A stretch of DNA of 13,748 bases from DASWHK01 sp036398215 (lineage in GTDB: Bacteria > Acidobacteriota > UBA890), in NCBI GenBank assembly GCA_036398215.1, contig DASWHK010000170.1, positions 1 to 13,748 on the forward strand, given 5' to 3'. The first letter of the stretch is position 1. Each line of letters opens with the position of its first letter. Below are positions 6,538-12,576 of this stretch, one piece after another. The notes beneath the pieces were generated by a model, which searched no databases, was not told the DNA's origin, and saw only the letters and a list, made by a program, of their open reading frames with translations. The translations under genes were made by a program, and so were the position numbers.

Positions 6538-6584
6538 CGGGAGATCCTGCCGGCGCCGCGGATCGGCGCCGAGCCCGGCTCCCG
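6538..6584 (+). repeat. Nested inverted repeat between ribD and ribE
   Basis: Starting on the base after the ribD stop, CGGGAG (6538-6543) can pair with CTCCCG (6579-6584). Inside that, CGGCGCC (6551-6557) can pair with GGCGCCG (6565-6571) around a 7-base loop. The two stems are separated by a largely unpaired internal loop. There is no T-run after it, so it is not a standard terminator. At 71 bases the whole gap is too short for an FMN riboswitch. It may be an mRNA-processing or stability element, or just a product of high GC. Confidence 0.45.
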
Positions 6585-6608
6585 TACCGCTGCCACCGAG
6601 CAACCAGC

Positions 6609-7295
6609 ATGTTCACCGGGCTTGTCGAGGAAGTAGGCACCGTTACGCGCATCGATACGGTGGCGCACGGCTCCAGGCTGACGATCGCCACCGAGTCGGT
6701 CGCCGCCGGTCTGCGCCGCGGCGACAGCGTCGCCGTCGACGGCGTCTGCCTGACGGCCGTCGCCGTCGAGGGCCGCGAGTTCGCCGCCGAGGTGTCCCCG
6801 GAGACGATCGCCCGCTCCAACCTGGTCTTCTACCAGATCGGCACGCAGGTGAACCTCGAGCGGCCGCTGGTCGCCAACGCTCGGGTCGGCGGTCATTTCG
6901 TCCAGGGCCACGTCGACGCGGTCACCCGCCAGCGCTACCTGCGCAAGGAGGGCGAGTTCGTCCGCGTCGGCTTCAGCATGCCTGAGGGGCTGGAGCGCTT
7001 TCTGGTCGCCAAGGGCTCGGTGGCGATCAACGGCGTGTCGCTCACGGTTGCCAGCCTGGACGACGAGGGCTTCGACGTGCAGCTCGTTCCCCACACCCTT
7101 TTGCGCACCAACCTGACCTCCGAGGCCCGCGCCGGCGCCTTGAACGTCGAGGTCGACATCCTCGGCAAGTACGTGGCCAAGATGCTCGAGGGGCACCTGC
7201 GGGCGAGCGCCCCCGGGGCCGCCGCCAACGGCGCCGAGGCCGGCGGGCCGGCGGCGGCCATGCGCTTCATCGAGCCGGCGGGGGGTGGCAGATGA
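6609..7295 (+). CDS. ribE: Riboflavin synthase, alpha chain
   Basis: Dismutates two 6,7-dimethyl-8-ribityllumazine molecules to riboflavin and the pyrimidine precursor. The 228-residue protein has the internal two-fold repeat of the family. The first barrel starts MFTGLVEEVG and has VDGVCLT (with the conserved Cys), SPETIARSNL and GGHFVQGHVD. The second has INGVSLTVAS, VPHTLLRTNL and LNVEVDILGKYVAKML. Length is above the usual 195-215 because of an unconserved Ala/Gly-rich tail of roughly 28 residues after MLEGHLRA. ATG 6609 gives the canonical MFTG start; an upstream in-frame extension would only add unconserved sequence. Its stop overlaps the ribBA ATG (ATGA at 7292-7295). Its substrate requires RibH, which is not in this cluster. 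Confidence 0.95.
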   Translation: MFTGLVEEVGTVTRIDTVAHGSRLTIATESVAAGLRRGDSVAVDGVCLTAVAVEGREFAAEVSPETIARSNLVFYQIGTQVNLERPLVANARVGGHFVQGHVDAVTRQRYLRKEGEFVRVGFSMPEGLERFLVAKGSVAINGVSLTVASLDDEGFDVQLVPHTLLRTNLTSEARAGALNVEVDILGKYVAKMLEGHLRASAPGAAANGAEAGGPAAAMRFIEPAGGGR

Positions 7296-8494
7296 GCTTC
7301 AACACCATCGAAGAGGCCATCGAGGACATCCGCGCCGGCCGCATGGTCATCGTCGTCGACGACGAGGACCGGGAAAACGAGGGCGACCTGACCATTGCCG
7401 CCGAGAAGGTGACTCCCGAGATCATCAACTTCATGGCCCGGCACGGCCGCGGGTTGGTCTGCCTGCCGATGACCCAGGAGCGCCTCGATCAGCTCGAGAT
7501 CCCGCTGATGGTCAGCGACAACTCCTCCAAGTTCAACACCGCGTTCTGCGTCTCGATCGAGGCCAAGAAGAACGTCACAACCGGCATCTCGGCAGCCGAC
7601 CGGGCGGCGACCGTGAAAGCCGCGATCGACCCCGCTACCAAGGCCCGCGACCTGGCGCGGCCGGGACACATGTTCCCGTTGCGCGCCGAGCCCGGCGGCG
7701 TTCTCCGCCGCGCCGGCCAGACCGAGGCGGCGGTCGACCTGGCGCGCATCGCCGGTCTGTACCCCGCCGGCGTCATCTGCGAGGTCATGAACGAGGACGG
7801 CACCATGGCGCGGGTGCCGCAGTTGCAGGAGTTCGCCATCCGGCACGGGCTCAAGATGGTCAACATCGCCGACCTGATCCGCTACCGGCTCGGCACCGAG
7901 CGCTTCGTCAAGCGGGTCGCCTCGCCGCGGCTGCCGACCCGCTACGGCGAGTTCACTCTCCACGCCTACGAGAACGAGCTCGACCACAAGACCCACCTGG
8001 CGCTGGTGATGGGCGACGTGGCCGACGGCCAGCCGGTGCTGGTCCGGGTCCACTCCGAGTGCCTCACCGGCGACGCCTTCTTTTCCGCCCGTTGCGATTG
8101 CGGGCCGCAGCTGGAGACGGCGATGCAAAAGATCGCCGAGGAAGGGCGCGGCATCATCGTCTACCTGCGGCAGGAAGGTCGCGGTATCGGCCTGGTCAAC
8201 AAGCTGCGCGCCTACGAGCTGCAGGATTGCGGCGCCGACACCGTCGAGGCCAACGAGTCGTTGGGCTTCCAGCCCGACCAGCGCGACTACGGCATCGGCG
8301 CCCAGATCCTCAACGACCTGGGGGCCTCGAAGCTGCGCATCATGACCAACAACCCGCGCAAGTTCGTCGGCCTCTCCGGGTACGGCCTGGAGATCGTCGA
8401 ACGGGTGGGGATCGAGATCCCGCCCACCGGCACGACCCGTCGCTACCTCGAGGTCAAGAAGCGGAAGCTCGGCCACGACCTCAGCTCGGTTTGA
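7292..8494 (+). CDS. ribBA: RibBA: DHBP synthase / GTP cyclohydrolase II
   Basis: Two-domain enzyme of 400 residues supplying both riboflavin precursors. The RibB domain (about 1-200) makes 3,4-dihydroxy-2-butanone 4-phosphate from ribulose 5-phosphate. It has DDEDRENEGD (23-32), GHMFPL (125-130) and CEVMNEDG (163-170). The RibA domain (about 208-400) opens GTP. It has the zinc cysteines 257, 268 and 270 (CLTGD...CDC), RQEGRGIGL, Asp329 and Arg331 at the family's catalytic positions, and TNNPRK. One key oddity: the RibB motif normally reading GHTEA is GQTEA, so the His that binds the second metal in E. coli RibB (His153) is Gln143, codon CAG at 7718-7720. The other ligand Glu28, and Asp32, Arg140, Thr144 and Glu164, are kept. 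The RibB half may therefore be weak or inactive, or this may be a one-base error. Confidence 0.95.
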   Translation: MSFNTIEEAIEDIRAGRMVIVVDDEDRENEGDLTIAAEKVTPEIINFMARHGRGLVCLPMTQERLDQLEIPLMVSDNSSKFNTAFCVSIEAKKNVTTGISAADRAATVKAAIDPATKARDLARPGHMFPLRAEPGGVLRRAGQTEAAVDLARIAGLYPAGVICEVMNEDGTMARVPQLQEFAIRHGLKMVNIADLIRYRLGTERFVKRVASPRLPTRYGEFTLHAYENELDHKTHLALVMGDVADGQPVLVRVHSECLTGDAFFSARCDCGPQLETAMQKIAEEGRGIIVYLRQEGRGIGLVNKLRAYELQDCGADTVEANESLGFQPDQRDYGIGAQILNDLGASKLRIMTNNPRKFVGLSGYGLEIVERVGIEIPPTGTTRRYLEVKKRKLGHDLSSV

Positions 8495-8516
8495 TGAGAA
8501 CGATCAAGGCACGTCG

Positions 8517-9851
8517 ATGTTCGAGCAACTGAATCAGCGCCTGCAAAAGACGCTCGGCATGCTGCGCGGCGTCGTCCGCGTCGACGAGGAGAGCCTCGGC
8601 GCGGCGCTCCGCGACCTGCGGATGGCGCTGCTCGAAGCCGACGTCAACTACGGGGTGGTCAAGGATTTCCTCGCCGTGGTGCGGGAGCGGGCCCAGGGGC
8701 AGGAGATCCTCCGCTCGCTGACCCCGGGGCAGCAGGTGGTCAAGGTCGTCTACGAGGAGATGACCCGGCTGCTCGGCGGCGCCCGCGTGCCGCTGCGCTT
8801 GCAGGGCGCCTCGCCGCACGTCGTGATGCTGGTAGGCCTGCAGGGCGCCGGCAAGACCACCACCGCCGCCAAGCTCGGCCACCAGCTCCGCGGCCAGGGC
8901 CACTCGCCGCTGCTCGCCTCCGTCGACGTGCACCGGCCCGCGGCCCGCGAGCAGCTCGCGCAGATCGCCGCGGACGCGTCGCTGGCGGCTTTCGAGGGCG
9001 ACGGCGCCGCCGCCGTGCCGCTCGCCCGCCAGGCGGTCGAGCAGGCGCGCAGCGGCGGCCACGACGTGGTCGTCCTCGATACCGCGGGTCGCCTGCACCT
9101 CGACGAAGCGATGATGGGCGAGGCCGCGGACCTGGTGGCGGCCCTCGATCCCGGCGACGTCGTTTACGTCGCCGACGCGCTCGCCGGCCAGGACGCGGTC
9201 AACACGGTGAAGGTGTTCGCCGAGAGGCTGCCGCTCACCGGCACGATCCTCACCAAGCTCGACGGCGACGCCCGCGGCGGCGTGGCGCTGTCGATCGTTG
9301 CGGTCACCGGCTTGCCGATCCTCTACGTCGGCGTCGGCGAGCGCTTCGAGGAGCTCGAGCCGTTCCACCCCGAGCGCATGGCGTCGCGGATCCTCGGCAT
9401 GGGCGACGTCCTGACGCTGATCGAAAAGGCCCAGGAATCGATCGACGTCGAGCAGGCGACGGCGCTGGAGAAGCGCCTGCGTGAGGCCACCTTCACGCTC
9501 GAGGACTTCCGCGAGCAGATGCGGCAGATGGGCAAGATGGGGTCGCTTTCGAAGCTGCTGGAGATGCTGCCCATGGGGCGTGGCTTCGACGCCAAGGCCA
9601 TCGCCCCCGCCGAGGAGGACATCCGCCGCTTCGGCGCCATCATCGATTCGATGACCGCCGACGAGCGCCGCCACCCGCAGAAGATCGACGGCTCCCGCCG
9701 CCGCCGCATCGCCCGCGGCAGCGGCACCCGCGTTCAGGACGTCAACCAGTTGCTCAAGCAGTTCGCCACCGCCAAGAAGCTGATGAAGAAGCTCGGCCGC
9801 CAGAAGGGCAAGCCGATGGATCTCATGGGACTATCGGGCCTGCGATCCTGA
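8517..9851 (+). CDS. ffh: Signal recognition particle protein Ffh
   Basis: SRP54-type GTPase that binds 4.5S/SRP RNA and signal sequences on nascent membrane proteins. At 444 residues it has normal length. N domain: LNQRLQKTLGMLRG and LRMALLEADVNY. G domain: P-loop GLQGAGKTTTAAKLG (107-121), DVHRPAAREQL (137-147), DTAGRLHLDE (188-197), ADALAGQDAVN and TKLDGDARGG (246-255). The linker FHPERMASRILGMGDV leads to a methionine-rich M domain (about 310-444) with MRQMGKMGSLSKLLEMLP, the RNA-binding SRRRRIARGSGT region and MKKLGRQKG. ATG 8517 lies 22 bases after ribBA; AAGG near 8505 is a weak ribosome site. It pairs functionally with ftsY upstream and heads the common ffh-rpsP ribosomal cluster. Confidence 0.97.
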   Translation: MFEQLNQRLQKTLGMLRGVVRVDEESLGAALRDLRMALLEADVNYGVVKDFLAVVRERAQGQEILRSLTPGQQVVKVVYEEMTRLLGGARVPLRLQGASPHVVMLVGLQGAGKTTTAAKLGHQLRGQGHSPLLASVDVHRPAAREQLAQIAADASLAAFEGDGAAAVPLARQAVEQARSGGHDVVVLDTAGRLHLDEAMMGEAADLVAALDPGDVVYVADALAGQDAVNTVKVFAERLPLTGTILTKLDGDARGGVALSIVAVTGLPILYVGVGERFEELEPFHPERMASRILGMGDVLTLIEKAQESIDVEQATALEKRLREATFTLEDFREQMRQMGKMGSLSKLLEMLPMGRGFDAKAIAPAEEDIRRFGAIIDSMTADERRHPQKIDGSRRRRIARGSGTRVQDVNQLLKQFATAKKLMKKLGRQKGKPMDLMGLSGLRS

Positions 9852-9876
9852 AAGTGGTTACCGCCGGACCCATATT
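9848..9876 (+). promoter_or_regulatory. Candidate sigma-70-type promoter for the rpsP operon
   Basis: CTGAAA (9848-9853, overlapping the ffh stop) and CATATT (9871-9876) each match four of six consensus bases and are separated by 17. This 55-base gap is the most AT-containing intergenic stretch between ffh and rpsP. The match is suggestive only; rpsP could also be read through from ffh. Confidence 0.3.
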
Positions 9877-9893
9877 CGGACCTCTATCAAATC

Positions 9894-9900
9894 AAGGAGA
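9894..9900 (+). promoter_or_regulatory. Shine-Dalgarno site fixing the rpsP GTG start
   Basis: AAGGAGA sits six bases before the GTG at 9907. It supports that codon as the start, with the expected S16 N terminus (ISIHLRRTG) directly after it. Confidence 0.75.
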
Positions 9901-9906
9901 GCCAGA

Positions 9907-10467
9907 GTGATCTCGATTCATTTGCGCAGGACCGGAGCCAACAAGGACCCGCACTACCGGGTCGTCGTCGCCGACAGCCGTGCGGCCCGCGACGGCGCCT
10001 TCATCGAGGTGTTGGGCCATTACCATCCGCGATTCGAGCCCGCCAAGGTGGTGCTCGACGTGCAGAAGACCAAGGCCTGGATCGACAAGGGCGCGAAGCC
10101 CTCGGACACGGTCAAGAGCCTGTTGAAGCGGGTCGAGGCCGGCAGCGTCGACCTGCGGCAGCCGGTCTCGCCGTCGCGGCAGCGCGACGCCGTCAGGCAC
10201 GCCGAGACCCGCGCCGCAGCGCCGCCGCCGGAGCCCGAGGCCGCCGCGGAGCCCAAGGCTGCGCCGGAGACCAAGGCTGCGGCGGAGACCAAGGCTTCCG
10301 CGGAGACCGAGGCCGCCGCCGAGACGGAAGCCGCCGCGAAGACCGAGGCCGCCGCAGAAACCGCCGCCGCCGAAGACGCCTCGGCCGCTGCCGCCGCCGC
10401 ACCCGCAGCCGACGCCGCGGCCTCCGGCAGCGAGGAAGCGGGAACCGCAGCGCCCGACAAGGAATAA
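9907..10467 (+). CDS. rpsP: 30S ribosomal protein S16 with long Ala/Glu/Lys tail
   Basis: Small-subunit ribosomal protein. The first roughly 85 residues are a normal S16: HLRRTGANKDPHYRVVVADSR, RDGAFIEVLGHYHP, and KTKAWIDKGAKPSDTVKSLL. The common IRL and KKRP forms appear here as IHL and NKDP. The protein then continues for about 100 residues of low-complexity Ala/Glu/Lys/Pro sequence, giving 186 residues against the usual 80-100. Part of the tail (10255-10362) is six 18-bp repeats encoding (K/E)AAAET-like hexapeptides. The tail is charged and probably disordered or helical, extending from the ribosome surface. The frame and stop are clean, so it is not an obvious frameshift. Start GTG is supported by AAGGAGA upstream. 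Confidence 0.95.
   Translation: MISIHLRRTGANKDPHYRVVVADSRAARDGAFIEVLGHYHPRFEPAKVVLDVQKTKAWIDKGAKPSDTVKSLLKRVEAGSVDLRQPVSPSRQRDAVRHAETRAAAPPPEPEAAAEPKAAPETKAAAETKASAETEAAAETEAAAKTEAAAETAAAEDASAAAAAAPAADAAASGSEEAGTAAPDKE
10255..10362 (+). repeat. Six degenerate 18-bp repeats inside rpsP
   Basis: Consecutive 18-base units encode KAAPET, KAAAET, KASAET, EAAAET, EAAAKT and EAAAET. The first three share AAGGCT at the start and GGAGACC at the end. The last three have drifted at third positions. This is in-frame repeat growth in the S16 tail. Confidence 0.85.
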
Positions 10468-10481
10468 CGAGGAGCAACGGG

Positions 10482-10531
10482 CCGCCGCCCGCGGGGCGGC
10501 GGTCGCAGGCTCGGAGCCTGTCGTGGCTCCG
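10482..10531 (+). promoter_or_regulatory. Hairpin array in the rpsP-khpA spacer, possible attenuator
   Basis: CCGCCGCCC (10482-10490) pairs perfectly with GGGCGGCGG (10494-10502) around a 3-base loop. Just after it, CAGGCT (10506-10511) pairs with AGCCTG (10515-10520). CGGAGCC (10512-10518) can instead pair with GGCTCCG (10525-10531). These last two stems share bases and exclude each other. No T-run follows. The spacer is 114 bases, long for this operon. It could adjust the rpsP:khpA ratio by partial termination or RNA processing; this is inference. Confidence 0.5.
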
Positions 10532-10569
10532 ATCTTCCCCCGAACCCATCCACGAGAGTCGCAGACCGG

Positions 10570-10577
10570 GGAGGTGA
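10570..10577 (+). promoter_or_regulatory. Strong Shine-Dalgarno site of khpA
   Basis: GGAGGTGA, near-perfect complement to the 16S 3' end, lies four bases before the ATG at 10582. It is the best ribosome site in the window and suggests khpA is translated independently of rpsP. Confidence 0.8.
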
Positions 10578-10581
10578 GAAC

Positions 10582-10818
10582 ATGCTGATCGAAGAGCTGG
10601 TCGGAAACATCGCCAGGGCGCTGGTCGACAACCCGGACGAGGTCCAGGTGAGCGCCGTCGAGGGCGAGCAGACGACGGTCGTCGAGCTGCGCGTCCACCA
10701 GGAGGACCTCGGCAAGGTCATCGGCAAGCAGGGGCGCACGGCGCGCGCCATCCGCACCCTGCTGGCCGCCGCCGGCACCAAGAGCAACAAGCGGGTGCTG
10801 CTTGAGATCCTGGAGTAG
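10582..10818 (+). CDS. khpA: KH-domain RNA-binding protein KhpA
   Basis: Small single-KH-domain protein (78 residues) of the KhpA/YlqC family, usually encoded between rpsP and rimM. The KH loop GKVIGKQGR (44-52) contains the nucleic-acid-binding GxxG (residues 48-51). The flanking TARAIRTLLAAAG helix and the final KRVLLEILE strand fit the fold. In Firmicutes KhpA dimerises with KhpB (Jag) and binds RNA affecting cell division and elongation; KhpB is not in this window, so that role here is by analogy. The start is fixed by GGAGGTGA upstream. It is separated from rpsP by structured RNA and from rimM by 36 bases. Confidence 0.94.
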   Translation: MLIEELVGNIARALVDNPDEVQVSAVEGEQTTVVELRVHQEDLGKVIGKQGRTARAIRTLLAAAGTKSNKRVLLEILE

Positions 10819-10854
10819 CCGGTGCCGGGGACCGCGGTCGACGGGCGATGAGAG

Positions 10855-11382
10855 ATGCGGGCCGGTGATCGACCGGCGCCGGCGGACCCGGCGCTCGTCG
10901 GCCACGTCGTCCGCCCGCACGCGCTGATCGGCGAGGTCATCGTCGAGCCGGCCGATCCGGCGTCGGCGCACCTGGAGGCAGGCAGCGAGGTGTGGGTCGC
11001 CGGCCGCTGGCGGCGCGTCAGCCGTTCGCGGGTGCACGGCGGGCGTCGCATCATGGGCTTCGACGGGGTGGCCGATCGAGAGGCGGCCGAGGCCTTGCGC
11101 GGCGCCGAGCTGGTGATCGACGCCGAGTCGCTCGCCCGCCTCGGCGGCGACCGCTACTACGTGCACGAGTTGGTGGGCTGCCGGGTGGAAACCCCGGCGG
11201 GGGAAGACCTCGGCGAGGTCGTCGCCGTGGTCCCCGGCCCGCAGGACTGTCTGGAGGTCGAGAAGCGGGGCCGGCGCAGCCTGGTGCCGATGGCCAGGGC
11301 GTGGTTGCGCAGCGTCGATATCGAGGCCCGCAGGATCGTCATCGATCCGCCGGCCGGGTTGGCGGAAGTCACCGAAGGTTGA
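10855..11382 (+). CDS. rimM: Ribosome maturation factor RimM
   Basis: Assembly factor for the 30S head; it binds S19 and helps 16S rRNA processing. The 175-residue protein has the N-terminal barrel signature VGHVVRPHALIGEVIVEP (15-32), GFDGVADREAAEALRGAEL, and then the PRC-barrel domain beginning YYVHELVGCRVET, with SLVPMARAWLRSVD and the ending RIVIDPPAGL. The ATG at 10855 gives the usual short leader; the ATG at 10848 is out of frame. No strong ribosome site is visible. The stop is four bases before trmD, and GAGGA overlapping the rimM stop probably serves trmD translation. The position between khpA and trmD is the standard one. Confidence 0.95.
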   Translation: MRAGDRPAPADPALVGHVVRPHALIGEVIVEPADPASAHLEAGSEVWVAGRWRRVSRSRVHGGRRIMGFDGVADREAAEALRGAELVIDAESLARLGGDRYYVHELVGCRVETPAGEDLGEVVAVVPGPQDCLEVEKRGRRSLVPMARAWLRSVDIEARRIVIDPPAGLAEVTEG

Positions 11383-11386
11383 GGAC

Positions 11387-12211
11387 ATGAGAGTCGACAT
11401 CATCACGATCTTCCCGGGGCTGTTTCCGGGGCCGCTCGGCGAGAGCATCGTCGGCCGCGCCGCCGACCGCGGCCTGCTCGACCTGCAGGTCCACGACCTG
11501 CGCGATTTCGCGGCCCCGCCCCACCGCCAGGTCGACGACGAGCCCTTCGGCGGCGGCGGCGGCATGGTATTGAAGCCGGAGCCGATCTTCGCGGCGGTCG
11601 AGGCCGTGCGGGCCGAGCTCGACGCCGCGGCCGTCGCCGCCGGGCCGGTGATCCTGCTGTCGCCGCAGGGCGAGCGGCTCCAGCAGCAGCGGGCCGAACG
11701 GCTCGCGGCGCTGCCGCAGATGACCCTCCTGTGCGGCCGCTACGAGGGGATCGACGAGCGGGTCCGCGAGCAGCTGGTCGATTTCGAGCTGTCGATCGGC
11801 GACTATGTGCTCAGCGGTGGGGAGCTGCCGGCCATGGTGGTCGTCGAGGTGCTCACCCGGTTGCAGCCGGGGGCGCTCGGTGACGCTCAGGCCGCCGGTC
11901 GCGACTCGTTTTCGGAGGGGCTCTTGGATTACCCTCAGTACACTCGTCCGGCGGAATTTCGGGGCCATCCGGCGCCCGAGGTGCTGCGCTCCGGCAACCA
12001 CGAGGCGATCGCCGCCTGGCGCCGGCGGCAGGCGCTGCTGGCGACGGCCCGCAAGCGGCCCGACCTGCTGGCGCAACGGACGCTGTCCGAGCAAGAAAGA
12101 GAGTGGTTGAACGAAGCATCGGGGTCCGAGCGGACTGCGCCGGCCTCGAACGCCCGAGATCGAAGCCACACGGCGACCGCCGCAGGGCGGCGCCCGACGA
12201 GCGAGGAGTAG
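11387..12211 (+). CDS. trmD: tRNA (guanine-N1)-methyltransferase
   Basis: SPOUT-family enzyme that methylates G37 next to the anticodon using S-adenosylmethionine, preventing +1 frameshifts. The 274-residue protein has DIITIFPGLF (4-13), EPFGGGGGMVLKPEPI (52-67), the trefoil-knot AdoMet site LLCGRYEGIDERV (114-126) with SIGDYVLSGGE (136-146), and DSFSEGLLDYPQYTRP (173-188) with the catalytic Asp173 by family knowledge. GHPAPEVLRSGNHEAI and AWRRRQAL follow. After REWLNEA there are about 30 polar residues (SGSERTAPASNARD and onward) beyond the family's usual 230-250. The last codons GAG GAG also form the ribosome site of rplS. Confidence 0.96.
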   Translation: MRVDIITIFPGLFPGPLGESIVGRAADRGLLDLQVHDLRDFAAPPHRQVDDEPFGGGGGMVLKPEPIFAAVEAVRAELDAAAVAAGPVILLSPQGERLQQQRAERLAALPQMTLLCGRYEGIDERVREQLVDFELSIGDYVLSGGELPAMVVVEVLTRLQPGALGDAQAAGRDSFSEGLLDYPQYTRPAEFRGHPAPEVLRSGNHEAIAAWRRRQALLATARKRPDLLAQRTLSEQEREWLNEASGSERTAPASNARDRSHTATAAGRRPTSEE

Positions 12212-12215
12212 CACC

Positions 12216-12563
12216 GTGGACGTCATGAAGATGATCGAGAGCAAGGGGGAGCGCCAGGATCTCCCCGTCTTCGGCCCTGGTGACACCGTCAAGGTCCACC
12301 AGCGCGTCATCGAGGGCAACAAGCAGCGGATCCAGGTCTTCGAGGGCGTCGTCATCGCTCGCCGCGGCAGCCGCACCAACGCCAGCTTCACGGTGCGCAA
12401 GATCTCCTACGGCATCGGCGTCGAGCGGATCTTCCCGCTGCACTCGCCGAACATCGAGAAGATCGAGGTCCTGCGGCCGGGCAAGGTTCGGCGAGCCAAG
12501 CTGTTCTACCTTCGCGGCCGGCGCGGCAAGGCGGCTCGGATCAAGGAGAAGCGGACCCAGTAG
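12216..12563 (+). CDS. rplS: 50S ribosomal protein L19
   Basis: Large-subunit protein at the 30S-50S interface. The 115 residues match the family throughout: FGPGDTVKVHQRVIEGNK, RIQVFEGVVIARRG, TVRKISYGIGVERIFPLHSP and a basic end RRAKLFYLRGRRGKAARIKEK. The GTG at 12216 is chosen because GAGGAG (12203-12208), inside the trmD end, is 7 bases upstream; the in-frame ATG at 12225 would shorten it by three residues and is possible. It is the last gene of the ribosomal block. The rnhB gene often found next is replaced here by argS, 13 bases downstream. Confidence 0.96.
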   Translation: MDVMKMIESKGERQDLPVFGPGDTVKVHQRVIEGNKQRIQVFEGVVIARRGSRTNASFTVRKISYGIGVERIFPLHSPNIEKIEVLRPGKVRRAKLFYLRGRRGKAARIKEKRTQ

Positions 12564-12576
12564 CGCCGTCTGATCG

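Noticed and set aside
6538..6608. FMN riboswitch upstream of ribE
   Set aside because: The gap is only 71 bases and lacks the multi-helix conserved core; the element is normally about twice that length.
10482..10531. Classical intrinsic terminator after rpsP
   Set aside because: The stems are strong but no T-run follows, and the operon continues with khpA. Recorded as a possible attenuator or processing site instead.
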